Below, one piece after another: positions 20,207 through 30,063 of a stretch of DNA of 64,000 bases. Where the stretch lies: contig JADKFC010000005.1 in the NCBI GenBank assembly GCA_016717655.1, positions 124,001-188,000 on the forward strand, read 5' to 3'. A program made the translations under genes and the position numbers. The notes under the pieces are model-generated. The model made no database searches, was not told the DNA's origin, and saw only the letters and a program-made list of their open reading frames with translations. The stretch comes from Saprospiraceae bacterium. GTDB lineage: Bacteria; Bacteroidota; Bacteroidia; Chitinophagales; Saprospiraceae. Numbering within the stretch: the stretch's first letter is position 1; every line of letters begins with the position of its first letter.

Positions 20207-21298
20207 TTACTTCCGCAGAAATACAGCTGGATTGATTTGGATATCAATAAGATTAAACTCTGCATAGGTAAAATCACCCTCTGGATAGTGCCAAATGGCA
20301 TCTGCAGATTTTACAACATTAATGCCGTTGATCCGCGTGTAAGCAGTGACAGGTGTAGAAAACCTAAATTTTTTACCCTTGGCCACATCGTACCTGTCTT
20401 CAGAAATAAAATTGACCAGTTTCCCTTCCGGATCAAAAAACAAAACAGCAGAGATTTCCCCTCCGGGATAGGGAAAAAATACTCTTACTTGTAGTTCATT
20501 GATCGATTGCCATTTTAATATTGGATCCAATAAAGCAGCGGGAGCCAACAGGCATATATCATTTAACAATGTGACAGCATCTGATTGGTCCATCATTTGG
20601 CCTTCATAATGAATAACTGGAATAAGCCCAAACACACTAACATCCATACTACCTTTGCCATCTGACCATCTATGATAGCCCGGCACTTTGAGGCCTTTCA
20701 TCTTTCCTTCCATGAAAAACAACCTTGCATAAGGCTTGAAAAAATCGTATTGTTCAGAGGTGAAGTCAAACCACCCACCTTTGCCATCCTGCATTCTTCC
20801 ATACATTTTAAAGAAAACATGGGTGGGCATGTGACCTTTGTTTACGCTGCAAAAGTTGAGGTATTTTTGCACCGGAAGGGGTAGTTCATTCATTTGCCTT
20901 GTTGGCAAATTACTTTTTCTCAACGCTAAGTTTGATTTAACGTCTTGTTGATACATATGAGAATAGTGATAATGCCCCCAGCCAATCACAATGGCCAATA
21001 CTAAAAGAATATTGGGAATCCACCCAAATTTTGCTGGTTCGCCATAATCATAAATGAGCCATGACGACAATAGTACCCCAAACAAGGCTATCATCCACCA
21101 AAAATCAATATTTTTCCATAGAAGGATAGCTGCAAAAAATAATACCAGAGCAGTCACTAGCCAAAAAATACCTTTGAAAAGAGAAATGGGAAATGGTAAG
21201 GCCGGTAAACTTTCAGGGTTCATGGCTTTTACAAAGCCCATGAGATGGATCAAAGCATGTAGGCTGAGAAATGCTAAAATGAAGTATTTGCCTGTCAT
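20207..21298 (-). CDS. Membrane protein with DUF6544-like domain
   Basis: The protein has 363 residues. Roughly the first 115 hold about four hydrophobic segments (YFILAFLSLHALIHLMGF, GIFWLVTALVLFFAAILL, WMIALFGVLLSSWLIY, LLVLAIVIGWGH). The rest is a soluble-looking domain with PVQKYLNFC, GRMQDGKGGWFDFTSEQ, LLNDICLLAPAALLDP and FDPEGKLVNFISEDRY, which I associate with DUF6544; that assignment is from memory. The function is unknown. It diverges from the TerC gene, with 137 bases between starts. Confidence 0.6.
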   Translation of the reverse strand: MTGKYFILAFLSLHALIHLMGFVKAMNPESLPALPFPISLFKGIFWLVTALVLFFAAILLWKNIDFWWMIALFGVLLSSWLIYDYGEPAKFGWIPNILLVLAIVIGWGHYHYSHMYQQDVKSNLALRKSNLPTRQMNELPLPVQKYLNFCSVNKGHMPTHVFFKMYGRMQDGKGGWFDFTSEQYDFFKPYARLFFMEGKMKGLKVPGYHRWSDGKGSMDVSVFGLIPVIHYEGQMMDQSDAVTLLNDICLLAPAALLDPILKWQSINELQVRVFFPYPGGEISAVLFFDPEGKLVNFISEDRYDVAKGKKFRFSTPVTAYTRINGINVVKSADAIWHYPEGDFTYAEFNLIDIQINPAVFLRK

Positions 21299-21435
21299 TG
21301 TTTTTTTTCAATTTAAGCAAAAATTCTTTCATTCTTCAATGATTCGTGACATCAAGGTCGCTGATAACTTGGACTTGGCATCAAACATCCGGGCAGCTTT
21401 TGCGGGAATTGATTACTTTTGCAAAAAAATTATAT

Positions 21436-22294
21436 ATGACGTTGTTTGCCAACCTGATGGCATTTGACATGCCTGACTTTGGAAATTCAGCCATTTGGTT
21501 GAGTTTACTAACCCTGACCTTTCTTGAAATCGTGTTGGGGGTGGATAATATCATCTTTATTTCCATTGCTTCTTCCAAATTGAAGACCGAAGATCAAAAG
21601 AAAGCCACCAATATTGGGTTGTTGCTGGCTATGGTTTTGCGTATTATTTTATTGTTTGGAGTCTCATCACTGATTGCCATGTCAGAGCCTTTTTGGCACA
21701 TCGATGCGGGCTGGATCACAGCAGGCATATCCTACCAGAGTCTGATTCTGGCAGGGGGTGGACTCTTTCTATTGTACAAATCGGTCACTGAGATCCACCA
21801 CAAGCTAGAAGGATTTGATGAAGACCATTCAAAAGACCATGGTAAAAAACAGACTTTACAATCAGCTGTTATCCAAATTACACTTATCAATATCATATTT
21901 TCTTTAGACTCTATCCTTACCGCTGTTGGAATGACCAACGGCTTGCACGGGGCGCTGATAGTTATGATCATTGCAGTGGTTGCTTCGGTTATCATCATGA
22001 TGGCCTTTGCGGTACCGGTTGGGCAGTTTGTCAATCGCAATCCCACCATTCAGATGTTGGGGCTTGCCTTCCTGATCCTAATTGGCTTTATGTTGATTAT
22101 AGAAGGCGGTCCACCTAGCCCACTTAAGAATATTGGGTTCAGAAATCGGAGCGGTGCCAAAAGGCTACCTGTATTTTGCCATAGCTTTTTCACTACTGGT
22201 AGAATTCCTGAATATGAAGCTGCGCAAGAAAGAATCTCCTGTAAAATTGCATACCTATACCGAAGAGGCAGAAGACTCAGGGTTATTAAAATAA
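21436..22294 (+). CDS. TerC family integral membrane protein (frameshifted near the C-terminus)
   Basis: This multi-span inner-membrane protein belongs to the TerC/Alx family. Motifs are LEIVLGVDNIIFIS in the first conserved helix and IIFSLDSILTAVGM in the fourth. Members are linked to tellurite resistance or metal (Mn/Ca) handling; the role here is inferred only from family. One extra G at about 22105 (GAAGGCGG) shifts the end. Removing it gives EAVHLAHLRILGSEIGAVPKG and a last helix, then a stop at 22292-22294. Restored length is about 285. The ATG at 21436 was chosen; 21457 is possible. The ApbE gene starts 7 bases later. Confidence 0.85.
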
Positions 22295-22300
22295 TTTGAG

Positions 22301-23351
22301 ATGAAAAACCTGGTTTTAAGTGCTATTGTTCTGTTTATTTTCATCATTTCCTGCAAAGATAAAAATCAGGAGGTAGTAGTAAGTTATGATGTACTGACAG
22401 GCAAGGCCATGGGTACTACCTACACTATTAAGTACAAAGGCAAGATTGATGGTGCCGGTAAACAAGTTGATTCACTTTTGGCCGATTTCAACCGGTCCCT
22501 TTCCACCTATGACCCCAGCTCTACCATCTCCAGAATCAACCAGAGTGCAGACAAATATTGTTATGCCATAAGCGATGACCGCTTTTTTGAATATTCACTT
22601 ACCAAGGCTATCGATTTGAGTAAAAAATCAGGAGGTGCCTTTGACCCAACGGTGATGCCCGCGGTCAATTATTTTGGGTTTGGGTATGAAAAAAAAGCTA
22701 AGCCTGAAACGTTATCCGCACATACTATTGATTCCTTAAAGTCTCTCATTGGCATCGATAAAATTAAAATATATCGCAACACAAAGGAGACAGTGTTTGT
22801 ATTGAAAAAAGAGTAACGGTGTAAAAATAGATTTAAATGCCTCAGCCCCCGGTCATGGAGTAGATGAAATTGCCACCTTTTTTGAAGAGAAGGGTGTCTT
22901 AGACTACATGATAGAAATTGGTGGTGAGGTACGTACTGCAGGTGTCAATGCAGAAGGAAAGCCTTGGACCATTGGCATAAGCCGTCCAGAGAGTGGTGCA
23001 GGGGTATCGGATGTGGTAATGCCTGTGTCCATATCAAACAAATCATTGGCCACCAGTGGCAACTATCGTAATTTCTTTGAAAAAGGCAATATCAAACTGG
23101 CCCACATCATTGATCCCCGGAGCTGCAGCGCCAGACCCTCAGACATTTTGAGTGCAACTTTGATAACGGATCTTTGTATAGATGCAGATGCCTATGCTAC
23201 AACTTGTATGGTGCTGGGACTTGAAGGCGCCAAAAAATTTGTGGCTGCCGATACAACCATTGCCGCCTTTTTTATCTACAAAGAACCCAAAGCAGATACC
23301 CTCAGTTTTTATTTCAGTCCCGGATTTTCAAATCACCTAATAGCCAAGTAA
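22301..23351 (+). CDS. apbE: FAD:protein FMN transferase, lipoprotein (frameshifted)
   Basis: ApbE covalently attaches FMN to Thr in target proteins (such as Nqr or Rnf subunits) on the periplasmic side. The N-terminus is a lipoprotein signal (FIFIISC). Motifs are KAMGTTYTIKY, STYDPSSTISRIN, GGAFDPTV, EIGGEVRTAG, HIIDPRS and DADAYATTCMV. The break is a run of six A at 22805-22810. With one removed the sequence reads LKKSNGVKIDLNASAPGHGVD, giving about 349 residues. The stop overlaps the next start by one base (TAATG), so coupled translation with the exonuclease gene is likely. Confidence 0.92.
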
Positions 23352-24175
23352 TGTTTCAACTTAAGAAGGACCTGATTTTTTTTGATATCGAATCAACAGG
23401 TTTAAATGTAATCAGGGACCGAATTGTGCAAATAGCCCTCATCAAGTATCCCAAAGACGGAGGAGACCCTGTCGAACTCGAAATGCTAATCAATCCTGGC
23501 ATTCCCATTTCAGAAGAGGCAATGGCCGTACACGGCATTACCCCTGATATGTTGCGCAACAAGCCTAGTTTTGCCCAGGTAGGGGCCCAAATTTTCCAAT
23601 TTATTGGTGACGCTGACCTGGCCGGATATAATTCAGACCGCTTTGATGTTCCTATGCTAATGGAGGAGTTTGCCAGAATAGGGATAGACTTTCGGATCGA
23701 TAAAAGAAACCTGATCGATGTACAAAAGATCTTTTACAAGATGGAGCCCCGAACCCTTAAAGCGGCCTATGCCCTGTATTGTAACAAGGAATTGCAGGAT
23801 GCCCACGATGCTTTGTCAGATGTGAGGGCTACGGCTGATGTCCTGAAAGGGCAAATCCAAAGGTATGAAGGAATTGATCACATTGATGGTGATGGAAAGG
23901 TAACACCTGCTCCTATTAGTGCAGATGTAGCACAAATTGCCGGTTTCCTGGCAGACCATGGTACGCTGGATGTTACCCAGAGACTGCGTTATGACCCCAA
24001 TGGCGAAATTGTATTTAATTTTGGTAAATACATTGGCAGACCTGCAGCAAAAACATTGTACGAAGACAAACAATATTACCATTGGATTTTGGAAAAAGAA
24101 TTTTCTGCCCAGGTAAAACAAATAGTAAAAGACCTCGTTTCGGATTATGAGAAGAAAATAAAATCGCAAACCTAA
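23351..24175 (+). CDS. DnaQ-like 3'-5' exonuclease (DEDDh)
   Basis: The 274-residue protein has a DEDDh exonuclease domain similar to DNA polymerase III epsilon. Motif I is FFDIESTGL, motif II is AGYNSDRFDVPML, and motif III is HDALSDVRAT. The C-terminal region (about 210-270; NFGKYIGRPAAK, QYYHWILEKEF) resembles the small extra domain seen in some exonuclease X-like proteins, so this may be a repair exonuclease rather than the replicative proofreader (inference). It starts in the stop codon of apbE and is followed immediately by a GTG-started lipoprotein gene. Confidence 0.9.
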   Translation: MFQLKKDLIFFDIESTGLNVIRDRIVQIALIKYPKDGGDPVELEMLINPGIPISEEAMAVHGITPDMLRNKPSFAQVGAQIFQFIGDADLAGYNSDRFDVPMLMEEFARIGIDFRIDKRNLIDVQKIFYKMEPRTLKAAYALYCNKELQDAHDALSDVRATADVLKGQIQRYEGIDHIDGDGKVTPAPISADVAQIAGFLADHGTLDVTQRLRYDPNGEIVFNFGKYIGRPAAKTLYEDKQYYHWILEKEFSAQVKQIVKDLVSDYEKKIKSQT

Positions 24176-24979
24176 GTGGCGTCAAAATTACTCTATGGCT
24201 GGCTGGCAATGATGACAATTGTATCCCTAGCATCTTGCTACGAGGAACAAGATGGATGTCTTGATTTATTGGCTGCCAATTATAATGCAGCTGCCGACAA
24301 GGAATGCGAGGGTTGCTGTACATATCCTTCTTTAAGAGTTAGTCTGGTAAACCAGTGGAACGACCGGAATTTTATTCTCAACGACACCTTCACCAACTTG
24401 CAGGGTCAGTCATTTATCATTCTCCAGCAAAAGTTTTTTCTGGCAGGCATAGGCATGGCAGACGAAAAGAGCTCGCCCATTCCTTTTGAATTATTGACAT
24501 CTTACACCTGGCTTGATGGAAAAGAAGCAGAAGTGGCTAACAATTTCAAACTAATATCCGGCACCTTGGCAGAAGTAGTAATCAATACCTTTAGAAAAGA
24601 AGGAGGAGTAACAAGCTTTGAATACGGAGTAGGACCAGATGTCAAGTTCAATGGGCTGGACACCCTGGCTCTGGCCAATACAAGTGATTTTACACCTGCT
24701 GCAGGAATGCTCACCAAAGACAATAAATACCTTGCCTATAAGGCCAAAATTGTGGCTGGCCCCTCACTAAAAGATACCCTGGATGTAGCCTTCGAAGGAG
24801 AATGGCGGTTTAGCAATGTGCTCAACCCCCAAGCTACGCTGGTTCCCGGCAAGGACATCAAATTTATCATTCGTATTCAATACCACAATCTGTTTGACCA
24901 GGTCCCTTTTGCCAATGCAGACCCCATTGCTATAGGAGAAGCCATTCGTAATAATGTAGAAGCCGCTTTTAAACAATAG
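24176..24979 (+). CDS. Lipoprotein with MbnP-like features, unconfirmed
   Basis: The 267-residue product starts at GTG directly after the exonuclease stop (TAAGTG). The hydrophobic N-terminus ends VSLASCYEEQDGC, a lipobox. It is followed by LLAANYNAAADKECEGCCTYP, a Cys-rich stretch, and a C-terminal beta-rich domain. The overall layout reminds me of MbnP-type periplasmic proteins, but this is a weak resemblance. The gene ends the TerC-apbE-exonuclease run and converges on DUF3276 with a 4-base gap. Confidence 0.6.
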   Translation: MASKLLYGWLAMMTIVSLASCYEEQDGCLDLLAANYNAAADKECEGCCTYPSLRVSLVNQWNDRNFILNDTFTNLQGQSFIILQQKFFLAGIGMADEKSSPIPFELLTSYTWLDGKEAEVANNFKLISGTLAEVVINTFRKEGGVTSFEYGVGPDVKFNGLDTLALANTSDFTPAAGMLTKDNKYLAYKAKIVAGPSLKDTLDVAFEGEWRFSNVLNPQATLVPGKDIKFIIRIQYHNLFDQVPFANADPIAIGEAIRNNVEAAFKQ

Positions 24980-24983
24980 AAAA

Positions 24984-25313
24984 CTACCAGCTCATCTCGG
25001 TTTCTTCACCGGTTGAATCTGAAGGTTTATATTCCCTGTATTGTTTATCATAGCCATTGAAATCAAAGTCTGGCATCAATTTTTTCATGCCATCACTAGC
25101 CTGCTGAAGAGCTTTCAAAAACTTATTCAAGTCTTCTTTGTAAATAAAGATTTTGTGCCTTTCGGTTGTCCCATCCAGTTTTTTAACGCACTCGGTCAGT
25201 ACCAAATAGTGGTCAGTAGTCCTGCTTTGTTTTACATCGAGGTAATATGTTCTTTTTTTACCACCTTCTACCTTGTAAGTAAGTACACTTTCGGTATTGT
25301 TTTTAAATGACAT
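24984..25313 (-). CDS. DUF3276 (PUR-alpha-like) protein
   Basis: This 109-residue basic protein has the PUR-type fold pattern typical of Bacteroidota DUF3276: GGKKRTYYLDVKQSRTTDHYLVLTE followed by KIFIYKEDLNKFLKALQQA. PUR family members bind single-stranded nucleic acid; a regulatory role here is inference. It is a stand-alone minus-strand gene next to the ABC exporter. Confidence 0.82.
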   Translation of the reverse strand: MSFKNNTESVLTYKVEGGKKRTYYLDVKQSRTTDHYLVLTECVKKLDGTTERHKIFIYKEDLNKFLKALQQASDGMKKLMPDFDFNGYDKQYREYKPSDSTGEETEMSW

Positions 25314-25424
25314 ATTGTTGGTTTTCCGTTGTTATTAAGCCGGAATTGGGAATGGGTACCAACAAAGGTATAAAATTGATTGTGAACGGCAAAGAATGGG
25401 CTGGTTCCACCCGTTTTATCCTAA

Positions 25425-27204
25425 TTAAGCAGCCGGTATGTTTTCGTTGTTGTGTTGCGACTTTTGATACAGCTCGGTGTAGGCTCCATTCATGGCCATC
25501 AACTCTTCATGGCTGCCTTGCTCGATGATTTGGCCGTGATCCAGAAAGTAGATTCGATCAAAATCAGCCAGACTTGAAAGTCGGTGGGTGATTATGATGG
25601 CCGTCTTACCTGCCAGGGCTGTGTTTAAGTAATTGAGTATTCTTTGTTCTGTTTCTGTGTCTACCGCGCTCAAACAATCGTCTAGAATTACTATTTCGGG
25701 GCCTTTGATCAATGCCCTTGCGATGGAAATTCTCTGTTTTTGGCCGCCTGACAAGGTGACTCCCCTCTCCCCTACGATGGTATCAAATTGCTGAGGTAAC
25801 CTAAGTATGTCTTCCTTTACAGACGCGTGTTCTGCAAATAAGGCAGCCTCTTCCTGATCTTTGGCCGGGTTGCCAAATGTGATGTTGTGGGTCACTGTAT
25901 CTGAAAACAAAAAAACATCTTGTGGTACATAGCCGATGAAATTGCGGAGATCCTTTTTATTGATGTCTCTCAGATCGTTGCCGTCAATAGAAATATGGCC
26001 AGACCCTGGAAGATACATTCCAAGCAACAGCTCTGCTAAGGTACTTTTGCCCGATGCTGTTCTACCAACAATGGCCACCCGTTCGCCAGATTTGATATCG
26101 AGGTTAATGTTTTTGAGGGCTTGGATGCCTGTATCCGGATAAGTAAATGAAACGTTGTCAAACCTGATGTCACCAACACAATTTTTCAAGTTGATGTTTC
26201 CTGTTGGCAGACCTGGTTTAACAGCCAAAAGTTGATTGATTCTGGCCTGAGAAGCCTCTGCTTCCTGAATGATGGATGCAATCCAACCAATGCTTGTCAC
26301 GGGCCACGTAAGCATGTTGACATAAATGATAAACTCAGCTATATTACCTGCTGTCACGCCGCCTTTGCCGACCTGAAAGCCACCTACCAGCAAAACAATT
26401 AAGGTACTCAGATTGATCAGCAAGATCATGAGTGGAAAAAAGTAAGCATTTATTTTGGCCAGGTTCATTGACTTGGCTTTGAAGTCTTCACTCTCTGAAG
26501 CAAAATATTCATTGAACTGGTCTTCCTTGCCATAACTTTTTACTACCCTGATGCCAGAAAATACTTCCTGAGAGATGGAAGTCAGTTTTGACAGCTGTTG
26601 TTGGATTACCGTGCTTTTTCATTGATCAGAGAGCTTACATAATAGATAGAAAGTGATAAAATGGGCAGGGGTATCAAGGTATAGATGGCCAACTGGGGAA
26701 TTGACTGAGAACATGGCATAGATGGTCATGGCAAATAGAGATCAGGTTGATGCCATATAAGATGCCAGGGCCGAGGTAGTTTCTGACCTTGGATACATCC
26801 TCTGAGATCCGGGCCATAAGGTCACCGGTTTTACTCATCTTGTAGTAAGCAGTGTCGAGGGTCTGAAGGTGATCATACACCTCCTTGCGCATATCGTATT
26901 CGATCAATCTGGAAGTAACAATAATGGTCTGGCGCATCAGGAACATAAAAATTCCCTTGATGATCATAAAGGAAATGACTGTTAGTCCAAAAATCAGCAG
27001 TGTTTTTTGCAGTTGGTCATCATTGGCTTGCAGACCTTCGTTTTTGATTTCAAATACCTTGCCGTGGACAAAATCCAGGGCATCTCTAATTTTCTGAGGA
27101 ATGAGGATGCCAAAGTAATTGGATGCGGTTACAAAGAGGATGCCCAATAGAAGTCTCCACTTGTACCGGATAAAAAACTTGTTTAAATATTGAAGCTCTT
27201 TCAA
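25425..27204 (-). CDS. ABC exporter, fused permease and ATPase (three frame changes)
   Basis: This is a half-size MdlA/MsbA-type exporter in the inner membrane. The transmembrane part is N-terminal and the ATPase C-terminal. ATPase motifs are Walker A GRTASGKST, Q-loop YVPQDVFLF, signature LSGGQKQRIS, Walker B IVILDDCLSAVD and H-loop IITHRLS. The residue after the Walker B Asp is Asp instead of the usual catalytic Glu. Three frame changes lie within about 130 bases: T5 at 26615-26619 (one base missing), G4 at 26695-26698 (one extra) and about 26731-26745. Restored, the protein is about 592 residues. The substrate is unknown. Confidence 0.85.
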
Positions 27205-27224
27205 ATAAAAAAGGGATTATATAA

Positions 27225-27232
27225 CAAATATA
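27225..27232 (-). promoter_or_regulatory. Putative -7 promoter box TATATTTG for the ABC exporter
   Basis: TATATTTG read on the minus strand matches TAnnTTTG, 20 bases before the exporter ATG at 27204. Confidence 0.5.
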
Positions 27233-27322
27233 ACCCCATTTCTTGTTTGTGGTTTAAAGTTTCTCCCTTCAACGCATCGGCACATGGCCACATCGTTGTA
27301 AGAAAAAGCCTTTCAGTCCAGC

Positions 27323-27771
27323 TTAATCTTTGATCTTCAGCTTTTTTTCACCAATAAGTACAATCAACCCACGTTGGATTTCTTTCAATTCCAGCAGGTA
27401 TTCGCCTTTGGTTGGGTAGTTGTGGGTAAAATTGGGAGAGGTGAGGATCATTCTTCTACCATCGCCCATTTCCATTACATACCTTTTTCTTTCAGGTTGA
27501 GGTTGATTTCAAAACTGAGTTCACTGCCAATTTTTTTATCACCTGATATTTTGACAAACTTGTCAAAATCAGATTTTTTAGCCTCATACCCTACAATTTG
27601 CCTGTAATGGTCATTACCAGGCAGCCCTGCATTGTTTGACAACGCAAAAGCGGAGCACAACAGTCCCGTAGCTGCCACCAGAAACAGCAGGATGTATTCA
27701 AAATATTTGAATATAAAAGAATGGGAACTGGTAAAAATAGACTGGTTTTGTGTGTAGATTTTTACATCCAT
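27323..27771 (-). CDS. Hypothetical membrane-anchored protein (frameshifted)
   Basis: The restored length is about 149 residues. After a polar start there is one transmembrane segment (YILLFLVAATGLLCSAFAL), then a soluble domain with KISGDKKIGSELSFEINL. One missing base near 27475-27484 truncates the frame at KEKGM. Restored, it continues KEKGYVMEMGDGRRMILTSP and ends VLIGEKKLKIKD with TAA at 27323-27325. I do not recognise the family. The region upstream (27772-28060) is very AT-rich and shows no gene. Confidence 0.6.
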
Positions 27772-28060
27772 ATAATCGAAATTTGGGATAAAATGTTAAT
27801 CGGTCTCACAAAATTAATAGGTCGGCAGAATAAAAACAAGGTTTGGTGAATAATATTTTAAATAAAATTTAAATATATAAAACTGTTGCTTTTCAGAAGA
27901 TTGATAAACAAATATAAGTTAATGATGATGTATAAGATATATAATAAATATCTGTATATACAAATATTTTAAATATGAGTAAAGGTTAACAGAAATATAA
28001 ATATGGGAACCAAAATGCCCGTAACAGGGTTATTATTTATCTTTACACTAAATAGAAATC
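27772..28060. other. AT-rich intergenic region
   Basis: No ORF, hairpin terminator or RNA motif stands out. A TATCTTTA at 28038-28045, 15 bases before the DUF3467 start, is a weak match to the -7 box. Confidence 0.5.
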
Positions 28061-28375
28061 ATGTCTCAGGAAAATCAGAATTCCAACCAGCTTAATATAG
28101 AATTGTCAGAAGATGTGGCAGAAGGCACTTATTCCAATTTGGCCATCATTTCACACAATCAATCAGAATTTGTGGTAGATTTTATCAGAATGGTGCCCAA
28201 CGTACCCAAGGCTAAGGTAAAATCAAGGATCATCCTTACACCCCAGCATGCTAAAAGACTGCTTCATGCTTTAGCGGAAAACGTTAAAAAATATGAGGGA
28301 CAGTTTGGAGATATTGAGCACCAACAGGAACAGCCCTACCCTCCCATTAATTTTACCCCCACAGCAATGGCCTAA
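28061..28375 (+). CDS. DUF3467 protein
   Basis: The small 104-residue protein has the DUF3467 pattern: LNIELSEDVAEGTYSNLAII, then FVVDFIRMVPN, then SRIILTPQHAKRLLHALAEN. The family is common in Bacteroidota, often near RNA polymerase genes, but its function is unknown. Here it stands alone, convergent with ruvB. Confidence 0.9.
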   Translation: MSQENQNSNQLNIELSEDVAEGTYSNLAIISHNQSEFVVDFIRMVPNVPKAKVKSRIILTPQHAKRLLHALAENVKKYEGQFGDIEHQQEQPYPPINFTPTAMA

Positions 28376-28419
28376 CCATTTGGCCAGGTAAGTAAAAACG
28401 GGGATTTGAATAGAATCAA

Positions 28420-29454
28420 TTAAGAATCGAACAAATCAAATTGAACATTTTGTGAATACCTGGACACTCCCAGGTGTTTATAGGCTTTATCTGTGGCTTC
28501 TCTACCCCTGGGTGTTCGTTGAAGATACCCTTCCATTATTAAAAAAGGCTCGTGTACTTCTTCTATGGTACCTGGTTCTTCGCCTACCGCTGTGGCTATG
28601 GTGGTAATGCCAACAGGACCTCCTTTGAATTTGACCACTATGGTCTGTAGGATTCGATTATCCATCTCATCGAGGCCCCCTTCATCCACGTTCAGAGCCT
28701 TAAGTCCAAATTGAGCGATTTCCTGGTCGATTACTCCAGTACCTTTGATCTGGGCAAAATCCCTGATTCTTCTCAGTAAGGCATTGGCAATTCTTGGAGT
28801 GCCTCTGCTTCTGCGGGCTATTTCGCTGGCACCTTCTTCGTCAATGGTAATGCCCAGAATGTCGGCGCTTCTGAATAATATCTTTTTTAAGGTGGGATAA
28901 TCGTAATAATCCAACAAACAGTTGATGCCAAATCGGGCCCTCATAGGAGAGGTCAGCAGGCCCATTCTGGTTGTAGCTCCAATCAGTGTAAAAGGATTGA
29001 GTCCTATCTGAATACTTCTGGCATTGGGTCCGGAGTCAATCATAATGTCGATCCGGTAGTCTTCCATAGCGGAATAGAGGTATTCTTCAACGACGGTATT
29101 TAGTCGGTGGATTTCATCAATAAAAAGTACGTCGCCTGTATCCAGGTTGGTAAGCAGGCCTGCAAGATCGCCCGGCTTCTCCAGAACAGGACCTGATGTC
29201 ATTTTAAGGCTGGCCCCTAGTTCGTTGGCTATGATGTGAGAAAGAGTAGTCTTTCCCAAGCCAGGAGGGCCGTGTAAGAGCACGTGGTCAAGGGCTTCTT
29301 CTCTGAGTTTGGCCGCTTGAATGAAGACACTAAGATTTTCGACAATCTTAGGTTGGCCTGAAAAATCGTCCAGCATTTTGGGACGGAGGGCCTTCTCCAT
29401 CTGTTTGTCATCCGGAGTAAAACCTGCTTGTGATGGATCTAGATTAGGATTCAT
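28420..29454 (-). CDS. ruvB: Holliday junction branch-migration helicase RuvB
   Basis: This AAA+ motor works with RuvA on Holliday junctions. It has Walker A GPPGLGKTTL, Walker B FIDEIHRL, sensor IGATTRMGLL and a C-terminal winged helix ending LQRTPRGREATDKAYKHLG. The length of 344 residues is normal, and the gene is intact. A good -7 box (TATATTTG, 29468-29475) lies 14 bases upstream of the start. Confidence 0.97.
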   Translation of the reverse strand: MNPNLDPSQAGFTPDDKQMEKALRPKMLDDFSGQPKIVENLSVFIQAAKLREEALDHVLLHGPPGLGKTTLSHIIANELGASLKMTSGPVLEKPGDLAGLLTNLDTGDVLFIDEIHRLNTVVEEYLYSAMEDYRIDIMIDSGPNARSIQIGLNPFTLIGATTRMGLLTSPMRARFGINCLLDYYDYPTLKKILFRSADILGITIDEEGASEIARRSRGTPRIANALLRRIRDFAQIKGTGVIDQEIAQFGLKALNVDEGGLDEMDNRILQTIVVKFKGGPVGITTIATAVGEEPGTIEEVHEPFLIMEGYLQRTPRGREATDKAYKHLGVSRYSQNVQFDLFDS

Positions 29455-29467
29455 GCTTTATTTGATA

Positions 29468-29475
29468 CAAATATA
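29468..29475 (-). promoter_or_regulatory. Putative -7 promoter box TATATTTG for ruvB
   Basis: An exact match to TAnnTTTG on the minus strand, 14 bases before the ATG. No convincing -33 TTG was seen. Confidence 0.45.
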
Positions 29476-29500
29476 ACGGTATTCACACAGAGGAAGTATA

Positions 29501-29540
29501 AAAAACAAAAGGGTGCCGTTTGTGAAAACAGCACCCTTTG
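29501..29540 (-). terminator. Intrinsic terminator of the exbB-exbD operon
   Basis: The stem AAAGGGTGC / GCACCCTTT has a 14-base loop. On the minus strand it is followed by TTTTGTTTTTTAT. It is 24 bases after the last exbD stop. Confidence 0.78.
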
Positions 29541-29563
29541 TACATTTTAATTTACTGCTGAAA

Positions 29564-30037
29564 TTATTTCTTTTGAAGAGGCTTAGCTGAATAGTTAATT
29601 TTCAGCTGATTGGCCTTCCTCAAAGCAGTTTTAATATCTCCAACGATACCCATGGTTACATCGCCATCAATTCTAAGAGAGGATGTAATTTGGGTTTGCT
29701 GTTTTTCCGGAATCTGCAGCTTGTGTTTTTCAAGAAAAAGAGGAATGTCTTCCATATTTGCAAATTTATCACCCAGTTGAATTCTTGGCTTGGTACCATA
29801 AACTTGCATGTATTTGACGGTTGGACGTCCAACATAAATAAAATTTACGAGTGACTTATTTTCCAATTTAGTCAACTGAGATGCTTCTGGTGTTCTCACA
29901 TTCACTTTTAGTTCTGTATCTCTTAACTTGGTTACAACCATGAAGAAAAACAAAAGCATGAACACAATATCCGGAAGTGAAGCCGTATTTAAGGCTGGTG
30001 CCCCTTTAGAAGCTGCGCTTTCTTTAAATTTAGACAT
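29564..30037 (-). CDS. ExbD/TolR-type biopolymer transport protein (second copy)
   Basis: The 157-residue protein has one N-terminal transmembrane helix (PDIVFMLLFFFMVVT) carrying the conserved Asp that conducts protons, and a periplasmic domain. With ExbB and the other ExbD it forms a proton-motive-force-driven motor that energises TonB-dependent outer-membrane transport or a related process. It is the last gene of the operon, 26 bases after the first exbD, and is followed by a terminator. Confidence 0.92.
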   Translation of the reverse strand: MSKFKESAASKGAPALNTASLPDIVFMLLFFFMVVTKLRDTELKVNVRTPEASQLTKLENKSLVNFIYVGRPTVKYMQVYGTKPRIQLGDKFANMEDIPLFLEKHKLQIPEKQQTQITSSLRIDGDVTMGIVGDIKTALRKANQLKINYSAKPLQKK

Positions 30038-30063
30038 CTTTTGAAGTTGTCGTAGTTAATAAA

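Noticed and set aside
22805..22810. Programmed frameshifting in apbE (A6 run)
   Set aside because: There is no evident downstream stem-loop or family precedent that I know of, and many unrelated genes here have the same kind of indel. Sequence error is simpler.
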